Source: Olsenella_K absiana (GTDB lineage: Bacteria; Actinomycetota; Coriobacteriia; Coriobacteriales; Atopobiaceae). Taken from it: 64,000 nucleotides of DNA. The notes beneath the pieces are model-generated. The model was not told the origin of the DNA. It was given only the letters and a program-made list of their open reading frames with translations, and did no database searches. Made by a program: the position numbers and the translations under genes. Of this stretch, positions 46,152 through 54,461 are shown in pieces (positions within the stretch are counted from its first letter, which is position 1; every line of letters begins with the position of its first letter). Location: contig NZ_JAZGJQ010000008.1 in the NCBI RefSeq assembly GCF_036408855.1, forward strand, positions 30,102-94,101. Reading direction: 5' to 3'.

Positions 46152-48416
46152 CTACTCGGCGGCGGACGCACCGTCCTGCTCGCCCTGGGCGCCCTTGGCG
46201 TAGATGTCACCCACCGGGGCGATGGCCTTCATGGCGTCCAGGACGTCCGCGAGGAGCTCGTCGAGCTCCAGGCCGTTGAGCTCGGCGCCACGACGGATCA
46301 CGTCGCGGTCGCAGCCGGCGGCGAAGCGCTTGTCCTTGAACTTCTTCTTGAGCGACTTCACGGGCATGTCCACGACCGAGCCCGAGGGACGCATCTTCGC
46401 GGCGGCCTGGATGAGGCCGGAGAGCTCGTCCACGGCGAACAGCACGCACTCCATCTTGGAGGCCGGGGCGGGCAGCTCCGGGTTGTTGTCGGAGTTGTGC
46501 GTCTGGATCGCACGGGCGAGCTCCTGGGTGCCGCCCGCCTCGGCGATCAGCTCGGCCGCCTTCACCGTGTGCTGCACCGGGTCCGGGAACCTCTCCCAGT
46601 CGAGGTCGTGGAGAAGGCCGACCTGTCCCCAGAACTCGACGTTTGCCGGGTCGTACTTGCCCGCGAAGTGTCGCATGAGGCCCTCGAGGGTCTCGCCGTG
46701 CTCGATGTGGAAGGGGTCCTCGTTGTAGCGCTCGAGCAGCTCGTGCGCCTGCTCGCGCGTCAGGCCGGTCGAGAGCGCGGGGGCCGCCTGCTCGCGCGCG
46801 GCCTCCTTCGTAGCGCCCTCCTCGGCGTCGTCGGCGATTGCGTCCACGGAGGCGGCGGCGTTGTCGGTCGCGTCGGGAAGCTGGGAGGCGATGTCCGCAC
46901 GGGTCACGACCTCGGGCTTCATCTGCGGGAAGAGAAGGACGTCTCGGATGGCGGGCTGGTCGCAGAAGAGCATGATCATGCGGTCGATGCCGTAGCCGAT
47001 GCCGCCCGCGGGGGGCATGCCGTACTCGAGGGCGCGGACGTAGTCGTAGTCGTAGCCCATCGCCTCGTCGTCGCCGAAGCCCTTGGCGGCGACCTGCTCG
47101 GCGAAGCGGCCGGCCTGGTCGACGGGGTCGTTGAGCTCGGAGAAGGCGTTGGCGTACTCGTGGCCGCAGATCACGAGCTCGAAGCGGTCGGTGAGGCGCG
47201 CGTCCTCCTCCTTGCGCTTGGAGAGCGGGCTCACCTCCTCGGGGTAGTCGCAGACGAAGGTCGGGTCGACCAGGGTCTTCTCGCCCAGCTCGTCGTAGAG
47301 CTCGAAGAGGAGCTTGCCGGCGCCCCAGTTGTCCTGCACCTCGATCTGATGGTCGCGGCACAGCTCGCGCAGGCGCTCGACGGGCGTGTCCATGTCCACG
47401 TGCTCGCCCACGGCCGCCGAGGCGACCTCGGAGAGGGGCACCGAGCGCCAGGTGCCGCTCATGTCGACCTGCTGGCCCTGGTAGGTGATGACCTCGTGGC
47501 CCTCCTCGCAGCCGCACACCTCGCGCGCGATGGACTTGAAGAGCCCCTCGGTCAGGCGCTTCATGCCGTCGAGGTCGGAGTAGGCGCAGTAGGCCTCCAT
47601 GGAGGTGAACTCGGGGTTGTGCGTGAGGTCCATCCCCTCGTTGCGGAACTGGCGGCCGATCTCGAAGACGCGCTCGAGGCCGCCCACGATGAGGCGCTTG
47701 AGCGGCAGCTCCGTGGCGATGCGCAGGTAGAAGTCGCGGTCGAGTGCGTTGAAGTGCGTGACGAAGGGCTTGGCGTTGGCGCCGCCGAGGATGGCGTGCA
47801 TCATGGGGGTCTCGACCTCCATGTAGCCGTCGGCCTCCATGTAGCGGCGGATCAGGCTGATGATGGCGCTGCGCTTGCGGAAGACGGCGCGGACCTCGGG
47901 GTTCATGATGAGGTCGACGTAGCGCTGGCGGTAGCGCACCTCGCGGTCGGTGAGCCCGTGGAACTTCTCGGGCAGCGGGCGCAGGGACTTGGAGAGCAGG
48001 CGAACGGAGGTGGGGCTCACGGAGAGCTGGCCGCGGCGGGTGCGGACCACGAGGCCCGTGGCCTCCACGATGTCGCCGAGGTCGAAGCCCTTGAGGAGCG
48101 CCCAGTCCCCCTCGCTCAGGTTGTTCACGCGGCAGAAGAGCTGGATCTGGCCAGTGACGTCCTCGAGCACGACGAAAGCGATCTTGCCGGAGTCACGCAG
48201 TGCGCGCACGCGCCCCGCGACCGTCACGACGTCTGACGTGTCGGTGCCGACGGCCAGCTCGGCGTAGCTCTCCTCGAGCTCGGCGGCGTGGGCCGTGACC
48301 TCGGAGCGGATGGGGTAGGGGTTGACGCCGGCCGCGATGAGGGCCCTGCGCTTCTCGCGCCTGATCGCCCTCTCGTCGGTGGGGGCCATCTTCGCTTGCG
48401 ATGTGGAATCGGACAT
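46152..48416 (-). CDS. lysS: Lysyl-tRNA synthetase fused to an HD phosphohydrolase domain
   Basis: Class II LysRS of 754 residues, against about 500 normally. Residues 1-510 are a full LysRS: OB-fold (SGKIAFVVLEDVTGQIQLF), motif 1 (RRYMEADGYMEVETPMM), motif 2 (FEIGRQFRNEGMDLTHNPEFT) and motif 3 (GIGYGIDRMIMLF). An Ala-rich linker (515-551) leads to a domain at 552-735 with H-HD-H-D ligands: FHIEHGE, GLLHDLDW (His603, Asp604), QTHNSD and FAVDELSGLIQAAA; KSLKKKFKDKRFAAG is typical of the stand-alone HD proteins of COG2316. The ATG at 48416 has AAAGGAG upstream. Confidence 0.95.
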   Translation of the reverse strand: MSDSTSQAKMAPTDERAIRREKRRALIAAGVNPYPIRSEVTAHAAELEESYAELAVGTDTSDVVTVAGRVRALRDSGKIAFVVLEDVTGQIQLFCRVNNLSEGDWALLKGFDLGDIVEATGLVVRTRRGQLSVSPTSVRLLSKSLRPLPEKFHGLTDREVRYRQRYVDLIMNPEVRAVFRKRSAIISLIRRYMEADGYMEVETPMMHAILGGANAKPFVTHFNALDRDFYLRIATELPLKRLIVGGLERVFEIGRQFRNEGMDLTHNPEFTSMEAYCAYSDLDGMKRLTEGLFKSIAREVCGCEEGHEVITYQGQQVDMSGTWRSVPLSEVASAAVGEHVDMDTPVERLRELCRDHQIEVQDNWGAGKLLFELYDELGEKTLVDPTFVCDYPEEVSPLSKRKEEDARLTDRFELVICGHEYANAFSELNDPVDQAGRFAEQVAAKGFGDDEAMGYDYDYVRALEYGMPPAGGIGYGIDRMIMLFCDQPAIRDVLLFPQMKPEVVTRADIASQLPDATDNAAASVDAIADDAEEGATKEAAREQAAPALSTGLTREQAHELLERYNEDPFHIEHGETLEGLMRHFAGKYDPANVEFWGQVGLLHDLDWERFPDPVQHTVKAAELIAEAGGTQELARAIQTHNSDNNPELPAPASKMECVLFAVDELSGLIQAAAKMRPSGSVVDMPVKSLKKKFKDKRFAAGCDRDVIRRGAELNGLELDELLADVLDAMKAIAPVGDIYAKGAQGEQDGASAAE

Positions 48417-48458
48417 GCGCACTCCTTTGGCGCCGATCGCGGACTGGGACTCATGCAA

Positions 48459-48492
48459 GGAGGGGCCCGCGCCCTCCGGCGCGGGCCCCTCC
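48459..48492 (-). terminator. Terminator between greA and lysS
   Basis: Perfect 15-bp stem GGAGGGGCCCGCGCC / GGCGCGGGCCCCTCC with a CTCC loop, 18 bases past the greA stop. Only 42 bases remain before lysS, so lysS must have a promoter overlapping the hairpin or depend on read-through. Confidence 0.75.
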
Positions 48493-48509
48493 TCAGGTTT
48501 TAGCGGTAC

Positions 48510-48980
48510 CTACTGGCGTCTGATGCTGGTGATGGTGTACTCGCGGACCTTGCCGGAGGGGGTGGAGAAGGACACCTTGTCGCCGGTGGCGCGGCCGATC
48601 AGCGTGGCGCCGGCAGGGGACTCGTTCGAGATCTTGTGCGCCAGGGAGTCGGTCTCGGTGGTGCCCACGATGGTGAAGGAGGTCTTCTTGCCCTTGGCGT
48701 CCTCCAGCTCGACCGTGCAGCCGATGGAGACCTCGAGGTCGTTGGAGTCCTCGGCGACACGGGCGGTCGCGAGGATGTGGCGAATCTCGTTGATGCGCGA
48801 CTCGTTCTGGGACTGATCCTCCTTCGCCGCATCGTACTCGGCATTCTCGGAGAGGTCGCCCTGGGCGCGCGCCTCGCGGATGGCCTCGACGATCTCGTCG
48901 TGCCTCTCGCCCTCGCGCCACTTGAGCTCGTCGACGAGCTTCTGCCTGCCCTCGGGGGTAAGGATCATTACGTTTGCCAT
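48510..48980 (-). CDS. greA: Transcription elongation factor GreA
   Basis: Rescues backtracked RNA polymerase by stimulating RNA cleavage. It has 156 residues. N-terminal coiled coil with the acidic tip (DLSENAEYDAAKEDQ), and a C-terminal FKBP-like domain ending GDKVSFSTPSGKVREYTI. It lies downstream of tatA and upstream of lysS. Confidence 0.97.
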   Translation of the reverse strand: MANVMILTPEGRQKLVDELKWREGERHDEIVEAIREARAQGDLSENAEYDAAKEDQSQNESRINEIRHILATARVAEDSNDLEVSIGCTVELEDAKGKKTSFTIVGTTETDSLAHKISNESPAGATLIGRATGDKVSFSTPSGKVREYTITSIRRQ

Positions 48981-49053
48981 GTGCTGCTATCCCGTTCCTT
49001 TGACTTGCGTGCCGGCGCACCGGGTGCCCAGCTTGGGGCCAGGGCCGCCTGGG

Positions 49054-49278
49054 CTACTTGGACTCCTTGACGTCCTCGACGTCGGCGTCCTCGCTTGCGA
49101 CCTCCTCGGGCTTGTCGTCCTTGCCCTTGCTGTCGTCCTCGCTCTCCATGCCCTCGCGGACGCTCTTGACCGTCTTGCCCAGGGCGTTGCCGAGCTTGGG
49201 AAGGTTCTTGGGCCCGAAGATCACGAGCACGACGATGAGGATGACGATGAGCTCAGGTGCACCCATACCAAGAAACAT
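49054..49278 (-). CDS. tatA: Twin-arginine translocase subunit TatA
   Basis: Pore-forming component of the Tat export system. It has 74 residues: a short N-terminus, one membrane helix (ELIVILIVVLVIFGPKNLPKLG with the FGP hinge) and an amphipathic helix (ALGKTVKSVREGM), then an acidic tail. TatA and TatE cannot be told apart here. No tatC is in the window. It lies 73 bp upstream of greA. Confidence 0.93.
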   Translation of the reverse strand: MFLGMGAPELIVILIVVLVIFGPKNLPKLGNALGKTVKSVREGMESEDDSKGKDDKPEEVASEDADVEDVKESK

Positions 49279-49339
49279 CAGAAAAACCTCCGGAATAGCC
49301 TTTTGGTGTTGAGACCGCTCGGGGTCATTTGCATCAAGT

Positions 49340-49345
49340 AGTATA
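49340..49345 (-). promoter_or_regulatory. Probable tatA -10 box
   Basis: TATACT on the minus strand, about 60 bases upstream of tatA. The nearest -35-like TTGTCG is 20 bp away, longer than ideal. Confidence 0.45.
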
Positions 49346-49409
49346 GCCGAGATTGAATCTGCCTACGACAAATGCGTAAATACGGGACGTTTCCATAAGC
49401 GCAGCCCCT

Positions 49410-49438
49410 GCGCCCCCGCGCGGGACGCGCGGGGGCGC
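49410..49438 (+). other. GC-rich hairpin upstream of the methyltransferase gene
   Basis: Perfect 12-bp stem GCGCCCCCGCGC / GCGCGGGGGCGC, loop GGGAC, 22 bases upstream of the start codon and just before the ribosome binding site. Either a 5'-leader control hairpin or a terminator. Confidence 0.5.
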
Positions 49439-49460
49439 CCTGGGATCGGAGCGCCTCGCG

Positions 49461-50342
49461 ATGAAGCCCGCCCTCATAGCCGCAGCCGTCCTCGCCGCGA
49501 TCTCGTGGGGGCTCTGGCTGCTCCTCCCCTGGCTGCTCAAGCGGCGCGGGGTGGTGGCCAGGCGCACCAGGTTCGGCCTGGCGCTCGTCTTCGACTCGTC
49601 GGACGCCGACGGCACTCCGGTGCGCCTGCTCAGCGTCAACGGCGTCTACCAGAGCATCTGCTACACCGCTCCCGATCTCCTGTGGGAGCCGGTCTGCGCC
49701 TACCACCGGGCCTTCGCCGACGTGCTCGCCGGCTCCAACCTGCACCGCGCGCTCGTGATCGGCGGGGGCGGCTACTCCTTCCCCAAGTACCTCGTGGCGC
49801 ACACGCGCCGACTGCTCGTGGACGTCGTGGAGATCGACCCCGCGATCACCGAGCTGGCGCGGGACCACTTCTACCTGGACGAGCTCATCGCAGGGTTCTG
49901 CGGCGCGGACGACGACCCCGTCGAGGTCCCCTGCGACATCGAGGGCGTGGTGAGCGTGGAGCAGGACGGGCGGCTGAGGCTCGTCGAGGGGGACGGCTGG
50001 GGCTACCTCACGGCCCAGGAGGCCGGCCTCTACGAGTGCATCGTGAACGACGCCTTCTCCGGCAAGCGTCCGCTCGGCCCCATGGAGACCGGCGAGGGCG
50101 CCCGCCGCGTGCGCGAGCACCTCGCTCCCGACGGCTTCTACCTCGCCAACGTCCGCTCCGCGCTCGAGGGGCGCCACGCGGGGCCGCTGCGCGAGTGCAC
50201 CGAGGCCTTCGGCTCGACCTTCTCCCACCTCTACCTCGTGCCTGACAAGCCGGAGACGCCCGAGAAGGTCGGCTACAACGCCTTCGTGGCGACCGACCGC
50301 GAGCTTGACTGCTCCCGCTTCGGGGGGCGCAGGCTCAAGTAG
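49461..50342 (+). CDS. Spermidine-synthase-like methyltransferase fold protein
   Basis: 293 residues. An N-terminal membrane helix (about 2-27, ALIAAAVLAAISWGLWLLLPWLL) is followed by a Rossmann domain of the spermidine-synthase family: GGGGYSFPKYL in place of the polyamine-synthase GGGDG, and VDVVEIDPAITELAR. These features match the poorly characterised spermidine-synthase-like membrane proteins rather than true SpeE; the aminopropyl substrate residues were not recognised. It is convergent with the potassium-uptake genes (19-bp gap). Function unknown. Confidence 0.7.
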   Translation: MKPALIAAAVLAAISWGLWLLLPWLLKRRGVVARRTRFGLALVFDSSDADGTPVRLLSVNGVYQSICYTAPDLLWEPVCAYHRAFADVLAGSNLHRALVIGGGGYSFPKYLVAHTRRLLVDVVEIDPAITELARDHFYLDELIAGFCGADDDPVEVPCDIEGVVSVEQDGRLRLVEGDGWGYLTAQEAGLYECIVNDAFSGKRPLGPMETGEGARRVREHLAPDGFYLANVRSALEGRHAGPLRECTEAFGSTFSHLYLVPDKPETPEKVGYNAFVATDRELDCSRFGGRRLK

Positions 50343-50361
50343 CGCCCAGGGCGCGGGACGC

Positions 50362-51015
50362 CTAGACGATCCTGAAGCAGCGGCGGATGTCCGCAGGCCT
50401 GCCGAACACGACGAGGTTCTCCTCGGCCGTGAGCTTCTCGTCGGGGTCCACGTTGGGACGCGTGACCTCGCCGCTCCTGAGCGCGATGATGTTGAGCCCG
50501 TACTCGGAGCGGACCTTGAGGTCGCGCACGCTCCTGCCGCGCCACGACTCGGGCACCTCGACCTCCATGATCACGAAGTCGTCCCCCAGCGGCAGGTAGT
50601 CCAGGACGTGGTTGTTGGCGTAGCGGATGGCGGTCCACTCGGCGTAGGAGCGCTCGGGGAAGATGACCTTGTCCGCCCCGTTGCGCAGCAGGAACTTCTC
50701 CTGCACGTCCGAGGAGGCGCGCGAGACCACGTAGCGGGCGCCGTTGTCCTTGAGCAGGGCAGTGGCCTGCAGCGAGCTCATGAAGTCGTCGCCGATCGCG
50801 ACGATGCAGACGTCGTAGTCGTCGACGCCGAGGCTCTTGACGAAGGCCTCGTTGGTGACGTCGCCGATGCGGGCGTTGGTGACGAAGCCGAGGCAGTCGT
50901 CGACGCGCTCCTCGTCGATGTCGACGAGCATGACGTCCTGGTGGTACTCGATGAGCTTCTCGGCGACCTTGGTGCCGAAGTAGCCGGCGCCTATCAGGAG
51001 GATGTTGTTCTTCAT
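50362..51015 (-). CDS. Potassium uptake regulatory subunit (KtrA/TrkA family)
   Basis: Cytoplasmic gating ring subunit of a Ktr/Trk potassium transporter. It has 217 residues from MKNNILLIGAGYFGTKVAEKL, the RCK-N nucleotide site (GxGxxG). An RCK-C domain follows (EVPESWRGRSVRDLKVRSEYGLNIIALRSG). The ATG at 51015 starts exactly at the RCK domain. It lies 8 bp after the membrane subunit. RCK-C domains of this type are known c-di-AMP targets. Confidence 0.93.
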   Translation of the reverse strand: MKNNILLIGAGYFGTKVAEKLIEYHQDVMLVDIDEERVDDCLGFVTNARIGDVTNEAFVKSLGVDDYDVCIVAIGDDFMSSLQATALLKDNGARYVVSRASSDVQEKFLLRNGADKVIFPERSYAEWTAIRYANNHVLDYLPLGDDFVIMEVEVPESWRGRSVRDLKVRSEYGLNIIALRSGEVTRPNVDPDEKLTAEENLVVFGRPADIRRCFRIV

Positions 51016-51023
51016 GCCTACCC

Positions 51024-52355
51024 CTAACCTACGTTGACGTCTTCCGTGGGGAAGTGCCCCGACTCCACGCGCGCCCTGGGCGCAGCGGCAAACAGGAAGG
51101 TGAGCGCGCCTATCCTTCCGACGAACATGAGCGCCATGAGGACCGCCTTCGAGAGGGCGTGCAGGGTCGGCGTGATGCCCAGGGTGAGCCCCACCGTGCC
51201 GATGGCAGAGGAGGTCTCGAAGAGGCAGGTCAGGAGCGGCAGCCCCTCGAGGGAGCAGATCAGCATGGCGCCGACGAGCGCCCCCGAGAGGTAGAGCACG
51301 AGCAGCCCCGCCGCGGACCGGACCGTCTCGTGGGGGATGCGACGCTGGAAGAGGACCGTGTCGTCGCTCCTGCGCGCGATTCCCGCGATAGTGGCCACGA
51401 GAACGGCGAAGGTCGTCGTCTTCATGCCGCCCGCCGTGGACCCCGAGCAGCCACCCACAAGCATCAGGAGTACCATCATCATGATGCAGTTCTGCGAGAG
51501 GCTCGTGAGGTCGGTCGTATTGAAGCCCGCGGTCCTCGTGGTGACCGACTGGAAGAGCGAGGCCAGGACGCGCTCGCCGAGGGGCAGCCCCGCGTAGGCC
51601 CTGAGCCCGAGGATGAGGGCGGGCACCCCTATCAGGAGGGCTGCGGTGGCGAGGCTGACCTTGGACTGCAGGCGGAAGCGCGAGAGCGCGAGGCCGTGCT
51701 CGGCGAAGTCGCGCCACGTGTAGAAGCCGATGCCGCCGACGACGATCAGGGCCATGATGACGAGGTTGACGAGGGCGTCTGCGCTGTAGGAGGTCAGCGA
51801 GGAGAACTGCGCCCGCACGCCCATGAGATCGAACCCGGCGTTGCAGAAGGCCGAGACCGAGTGGAAGAGGGCGTACCAGAGGCCGCGCACGGGTCCGAAG
51901 TCACGCGCGAACACGAGGTAGAGCAGGGCGGCGCCCGCAAGCTCGACAACGACGACCACCTTGAGGATGAAGAGGGACATCCTGATGATGCCTGCCACGT
52001 TGTCGCCCGAGATGGAGTCCTTGAGGAGGCTCCGTTGGATCAGCGAGACCTTGGACCCCGAGAAGACGCGCACGATGAAGGCCGTCAGGATGACGCCGAG
52101 GCCGCCCACCTGGATCAGGGCGAGGATGACGGCCTGGCCGAAGCCGCTCCAGTAGGTCGCCGTGTCCTTGACGACAAGGCCCGTCACGCAGGTGGCGGAT
52201 ATCGCGGTGAAGAGGGAGTCGAAGTAGGAGGTCCACTGGCCATCGGCGCTCGAGACGGGCAGGGACAGGACGAGCCCCCCGAGCAGGACCACCCCCAGGA
52301 AGCTGAGGAGGATGACCTGAGACGACGTGAGCCTCCACCGTTTTCGTGCGCGCAT
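51024..52355 (-). CDS. Potassium transporter membrane subunit (KtrB/TrkH family)
   Basis: Ion-conducting subunit with four M1-P-M2 repeats; 443 residues from the ATG at 52355 (a GTG at 52388 is possible). Selectivity-filter glycines lie in ATCVTGLVV, AFCNAGFDL, TTRTAGFNT and GTVGLTLG, one per repeat. The membrane segment SQVILLSFLGVVLLGGLVLSL is the first helix. Its partner RCK subunit is directly downstream, and the pair forms one operon. Confidence 0.94.
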   Translation of the reverse strand: MRARKRWRLTSSQVILLSFLGVVLLGGLVLSLPVSSADGQWTSYFDSLFTAISATCVTGLVVKDTATYWSGFGQAVILALIQVGGLGVILTAFIVRVFSGSKVSLIQRSLLKDSISGDNVAGIIRMSLFILKVVVVVELAGAALLYLVFARDFGPVRGLWYALFHSVSAFCNAGFDLMGVRAQFSSLTSYSADALVNLVIMALIVVGGIGFYTWRDFAEHGLALSRFRLQSKVSLATAALLIGVPALILGLRAYAGLPLGERVLASLFQSVTTRTAGFNTTDLTSLSQNCIMMMVLLMLVGGCSGSTAGGMKTTTFAVLVATIAGIARRSDDTVLFQRRIPHETVRSAAGLLVLYLSGALVGAMLICSLEGLPLLTCLFETSSAIGTVGLTLGITPTLHALSKAVLMALMFVGRIGALTFLFAAAPRARVESGHFPTEDVNVG

Positions 52356-52543
52356 CTGACCCCAGTCACCGAGTCGGGCCGGCCGCACCGAGGTGCCGCC
52401 CGCCCCGCGAGGGCGGCCCTCCGGCCTCGCCCCCGCCCCTTCACGACTCCGCTACAGTAGGCGTTCGGACCGGGGTTTTCAATCCCGCGCACGAACGCGA
52501 CACGCCACGACGGCATGCGGCGCGGCACGTCGGCATGCGGAGC

Positions 52544-54157
52544 CTAGAACGCGATGTTGCCGAACTCGGAGAGCCTGAGCCCCGGGTTCCTCTCGAGCGC
52601 CCAGTTGACGTTCCACTCGTTGGTGAAGAGCAGCAGCTTGCCGCCACGCATGTCCTCGACCTTGCAGGTGTCACGCGAGAGGTTGAGCTGGGCTACGTCG
52701 ACCTCGTCAGGGCCGTTCTGGATCCAGCGGATCTCCGTGTAGGGCAGGGGCTGCCGCCTCACGGTGACGTGGTACTCGCTCTTGAGCCGACGCTCGAGGA
52801 CGTCGAGCTGCAGCACGCCTACGACGCCGACGATCACGCTCTCCATGCCACCGCCGACCTCGCGGAAGATCTGTATGGCGCCCTCCTGCGCGAGCTCCTC
52901 CACGCCCTTCACGAACTGCTTTCGCTTGAGGGTATCGACCTGCGTGACGCGCGCGAAGTGCTCGGGCGCGAAGGTCGGGATGCTGGGGTAGCGGACCTCC
53001 CTGCGACCGGCGCAGACGGTGTCACCGATCGAGAAGATCCCGGGGTCGAAGAGGCCCACGACGTCGCCCGCGAAGGCCTCGTCCACCGTGGCGCGGTCGT
53101 CGGCCATCATCGCCGTGCCGGTGGCGAGCTTGAGCTTGCGGCCGCTCTGCACGTGGCGGGCGTCCATGCCACGCTCGAACCTTCCGGAGCAGATCCGCAG
53201 GAAGGCGATGCGGTCCCGGTGGTTCTTGTCCATGTTGGCCTGGATCTTGAAGACGAAGCCCGAAAAGTCCTCTGAGGCGGGGTCGACCTTCTCGCCCGTG
53301 AGGCTGTCCGTGTAGGGCAAGGGCGACGGGGCGAGGCGCAGGAAGTCCTTGAGGAAGGGCTCCACGCCGAAGTTGGTGAGGGCGGAGCCGAAGAAGACCG
53401 GGGTCAGGCGGCCCGTCTGCACGGCCTCGAGGTCGAACTCCTCGGAGGCGCCGTCGAGCAGCTCGATGTCGTCGGCGAGCGCCTGGTGGTTCTCCGCGCC
53501 GATGAGCTCGTCGAGCGCGGGGTCGCCGAGCTCGGCCTCCACCTCGGCGACCCGCTTGGTCGCGTTCGCACGGCCGTCGCCCTCGAAGGCGAGGACGCGG
53601 CGCGACGCGCGGTCGAAGACGCCCTTGAAGTTGCGGCCGCTGCCGATGGGCCAGTTCATGGGATAGGTGTCGATCCCGAGGACCGTCTCGATCTCCTCGA
53701 CGAGGTCGAAGGGGTCACGGGCGTCGTGGTCGAGCTTGTTCACGAAGGTGAAGATGGGGATGTGGCGCAGGGTGCAGACCTTGAAGAGCTTCTTGGTCTG
53801 GGCCTCGACGCCCTTGGCGCCGTCGATGACCATGACGGCGGCGTCCGCCGCCATGAGCGTGCGGTAGGTGTCCTCGGAGAAGTCCTGGTGGCCGGGGGTG
53901 TCGAGGATGTTGACGCAGTAGCCGTCGTAGGTGAACTGCAGCACGGAGGAGGTGACGGAGATGCCGCGCTCCTTCTCGATGTCCATCCAGTCCGAGACCG
54001 CGTGGCGCGAGCTCGCCTTGCCCTTGACCGATCCCGCCGTCTGTATGCTGCCGGTGTAGAGCAGGAGCTTCTCGGTCAGGGTCGTCTTGCCGGCATCCGG
54101 GTGCGAGATGATGGCGAAGGTGCGGCGAGAGCGTATCTGGTCTTGGACGCTGGGCAT
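52544..54157 (-). CDS. prfC: Peptide chain release factor 3
   Basis: GTPase that removes RF1/RF2 from the ribosome after termination. It has 537 residues from MPSVQDQIRSRRTFAIISHPDAGKTTLTEKLLLY. G motifs: SHPDAGKTTL, RGISVTSSVLQF, DTPGHQDFSEDTY and NKLDHDARD. The C-terminal RF3 domain ends WALERNPGLRLSEFGNIAF. The ATG at 54157 is chosen because it precedes the G domain by 13 residues. Absent from many actinobacteria, present here. Confidence 0.96.
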   Translation of the reverse strand: MPSVQDQIRSRRTFAIISHPDAGKTTLTEKLLLYTGSIQTAGSVKGKASSRHAVSDWMDIEKERGISVTSSVLQFTYDGYCVNILDTPGHQDFSEDTYRTLMAADAAVMVIDGAKGVEAQTKKLFKVCTLRHIPIFTFVNKLDHDARDPFDLVEEIETVLGIDTYPMNWPIGSGRNFKGVFDRASRRVLAFEGDGRANATKRVAEVEAELGDPALDELIGAENHQALADDIELLDGASEEFDLEAVQTGRLTPVFFGSALTNFGVEPFLKDFLRLAPSPLPYTDSLTGEKVDPASEDFSGFVFKIQANMDKNHRDRIAFLRICSGRFERGMDARHVQSGRKLKLATGTAMMADDRATVDEAFAGDVVGLFDPGIFSIGDTVCAGRREVRYPSIPTFAPEHFARVTQVDTLKRKQFVKGVEELAQEGAIQIFREVGGGMESVIVGVVGVLQLDVLERRLKSEYHVTVRRQPLPYTEIRWIQNGPDEVDVAQLNLSRDTCKVEDMRGGKLLLFTNEWNVNWALERNPGLRLSEFGNIAF

Positions 54158-54461
54158 GCAGATCCCCCCTGCCGCGGGGGCGGCATCGAGTGGCTTGTGG
54201 ATGGTGGGCCTTCCCGGGGCTGTGTGCGCCCGTCGGGTACGGCCCCAAGAATTGTAGTCAGCGCCGACGCCCGGCGGGCCCTGGAGCCCCCGAGGCCACT
54301 TGCCTTTCACATCTCCCCAGGCTCGACTACGATATGGGAGGGCTGTCCCCATGCGCGCGACGCAAGGGCGTGCGTCGCCGCGGGCCGCGCGTCGCCACAG
54401 GTCACGCGTCACTCGGATGGGGACTGGTCGCGGCGACACCGACCGGACGCTAGGAGGTAGC
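54158..54461. other. Divergent intergenic region prfC / oxidoreductase
   Basis: 304 bases with two candidate promoters. Minus strand: TACAAT (54251-54256), a good -10 for prfC without a clear -35. Plus strand: TTTCAC (54305-54310), 17-bp spacer, TACGAT (54328-54333), a candidate for the oxidoreductase. Nothing else was seen. Confidence 0.4.
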
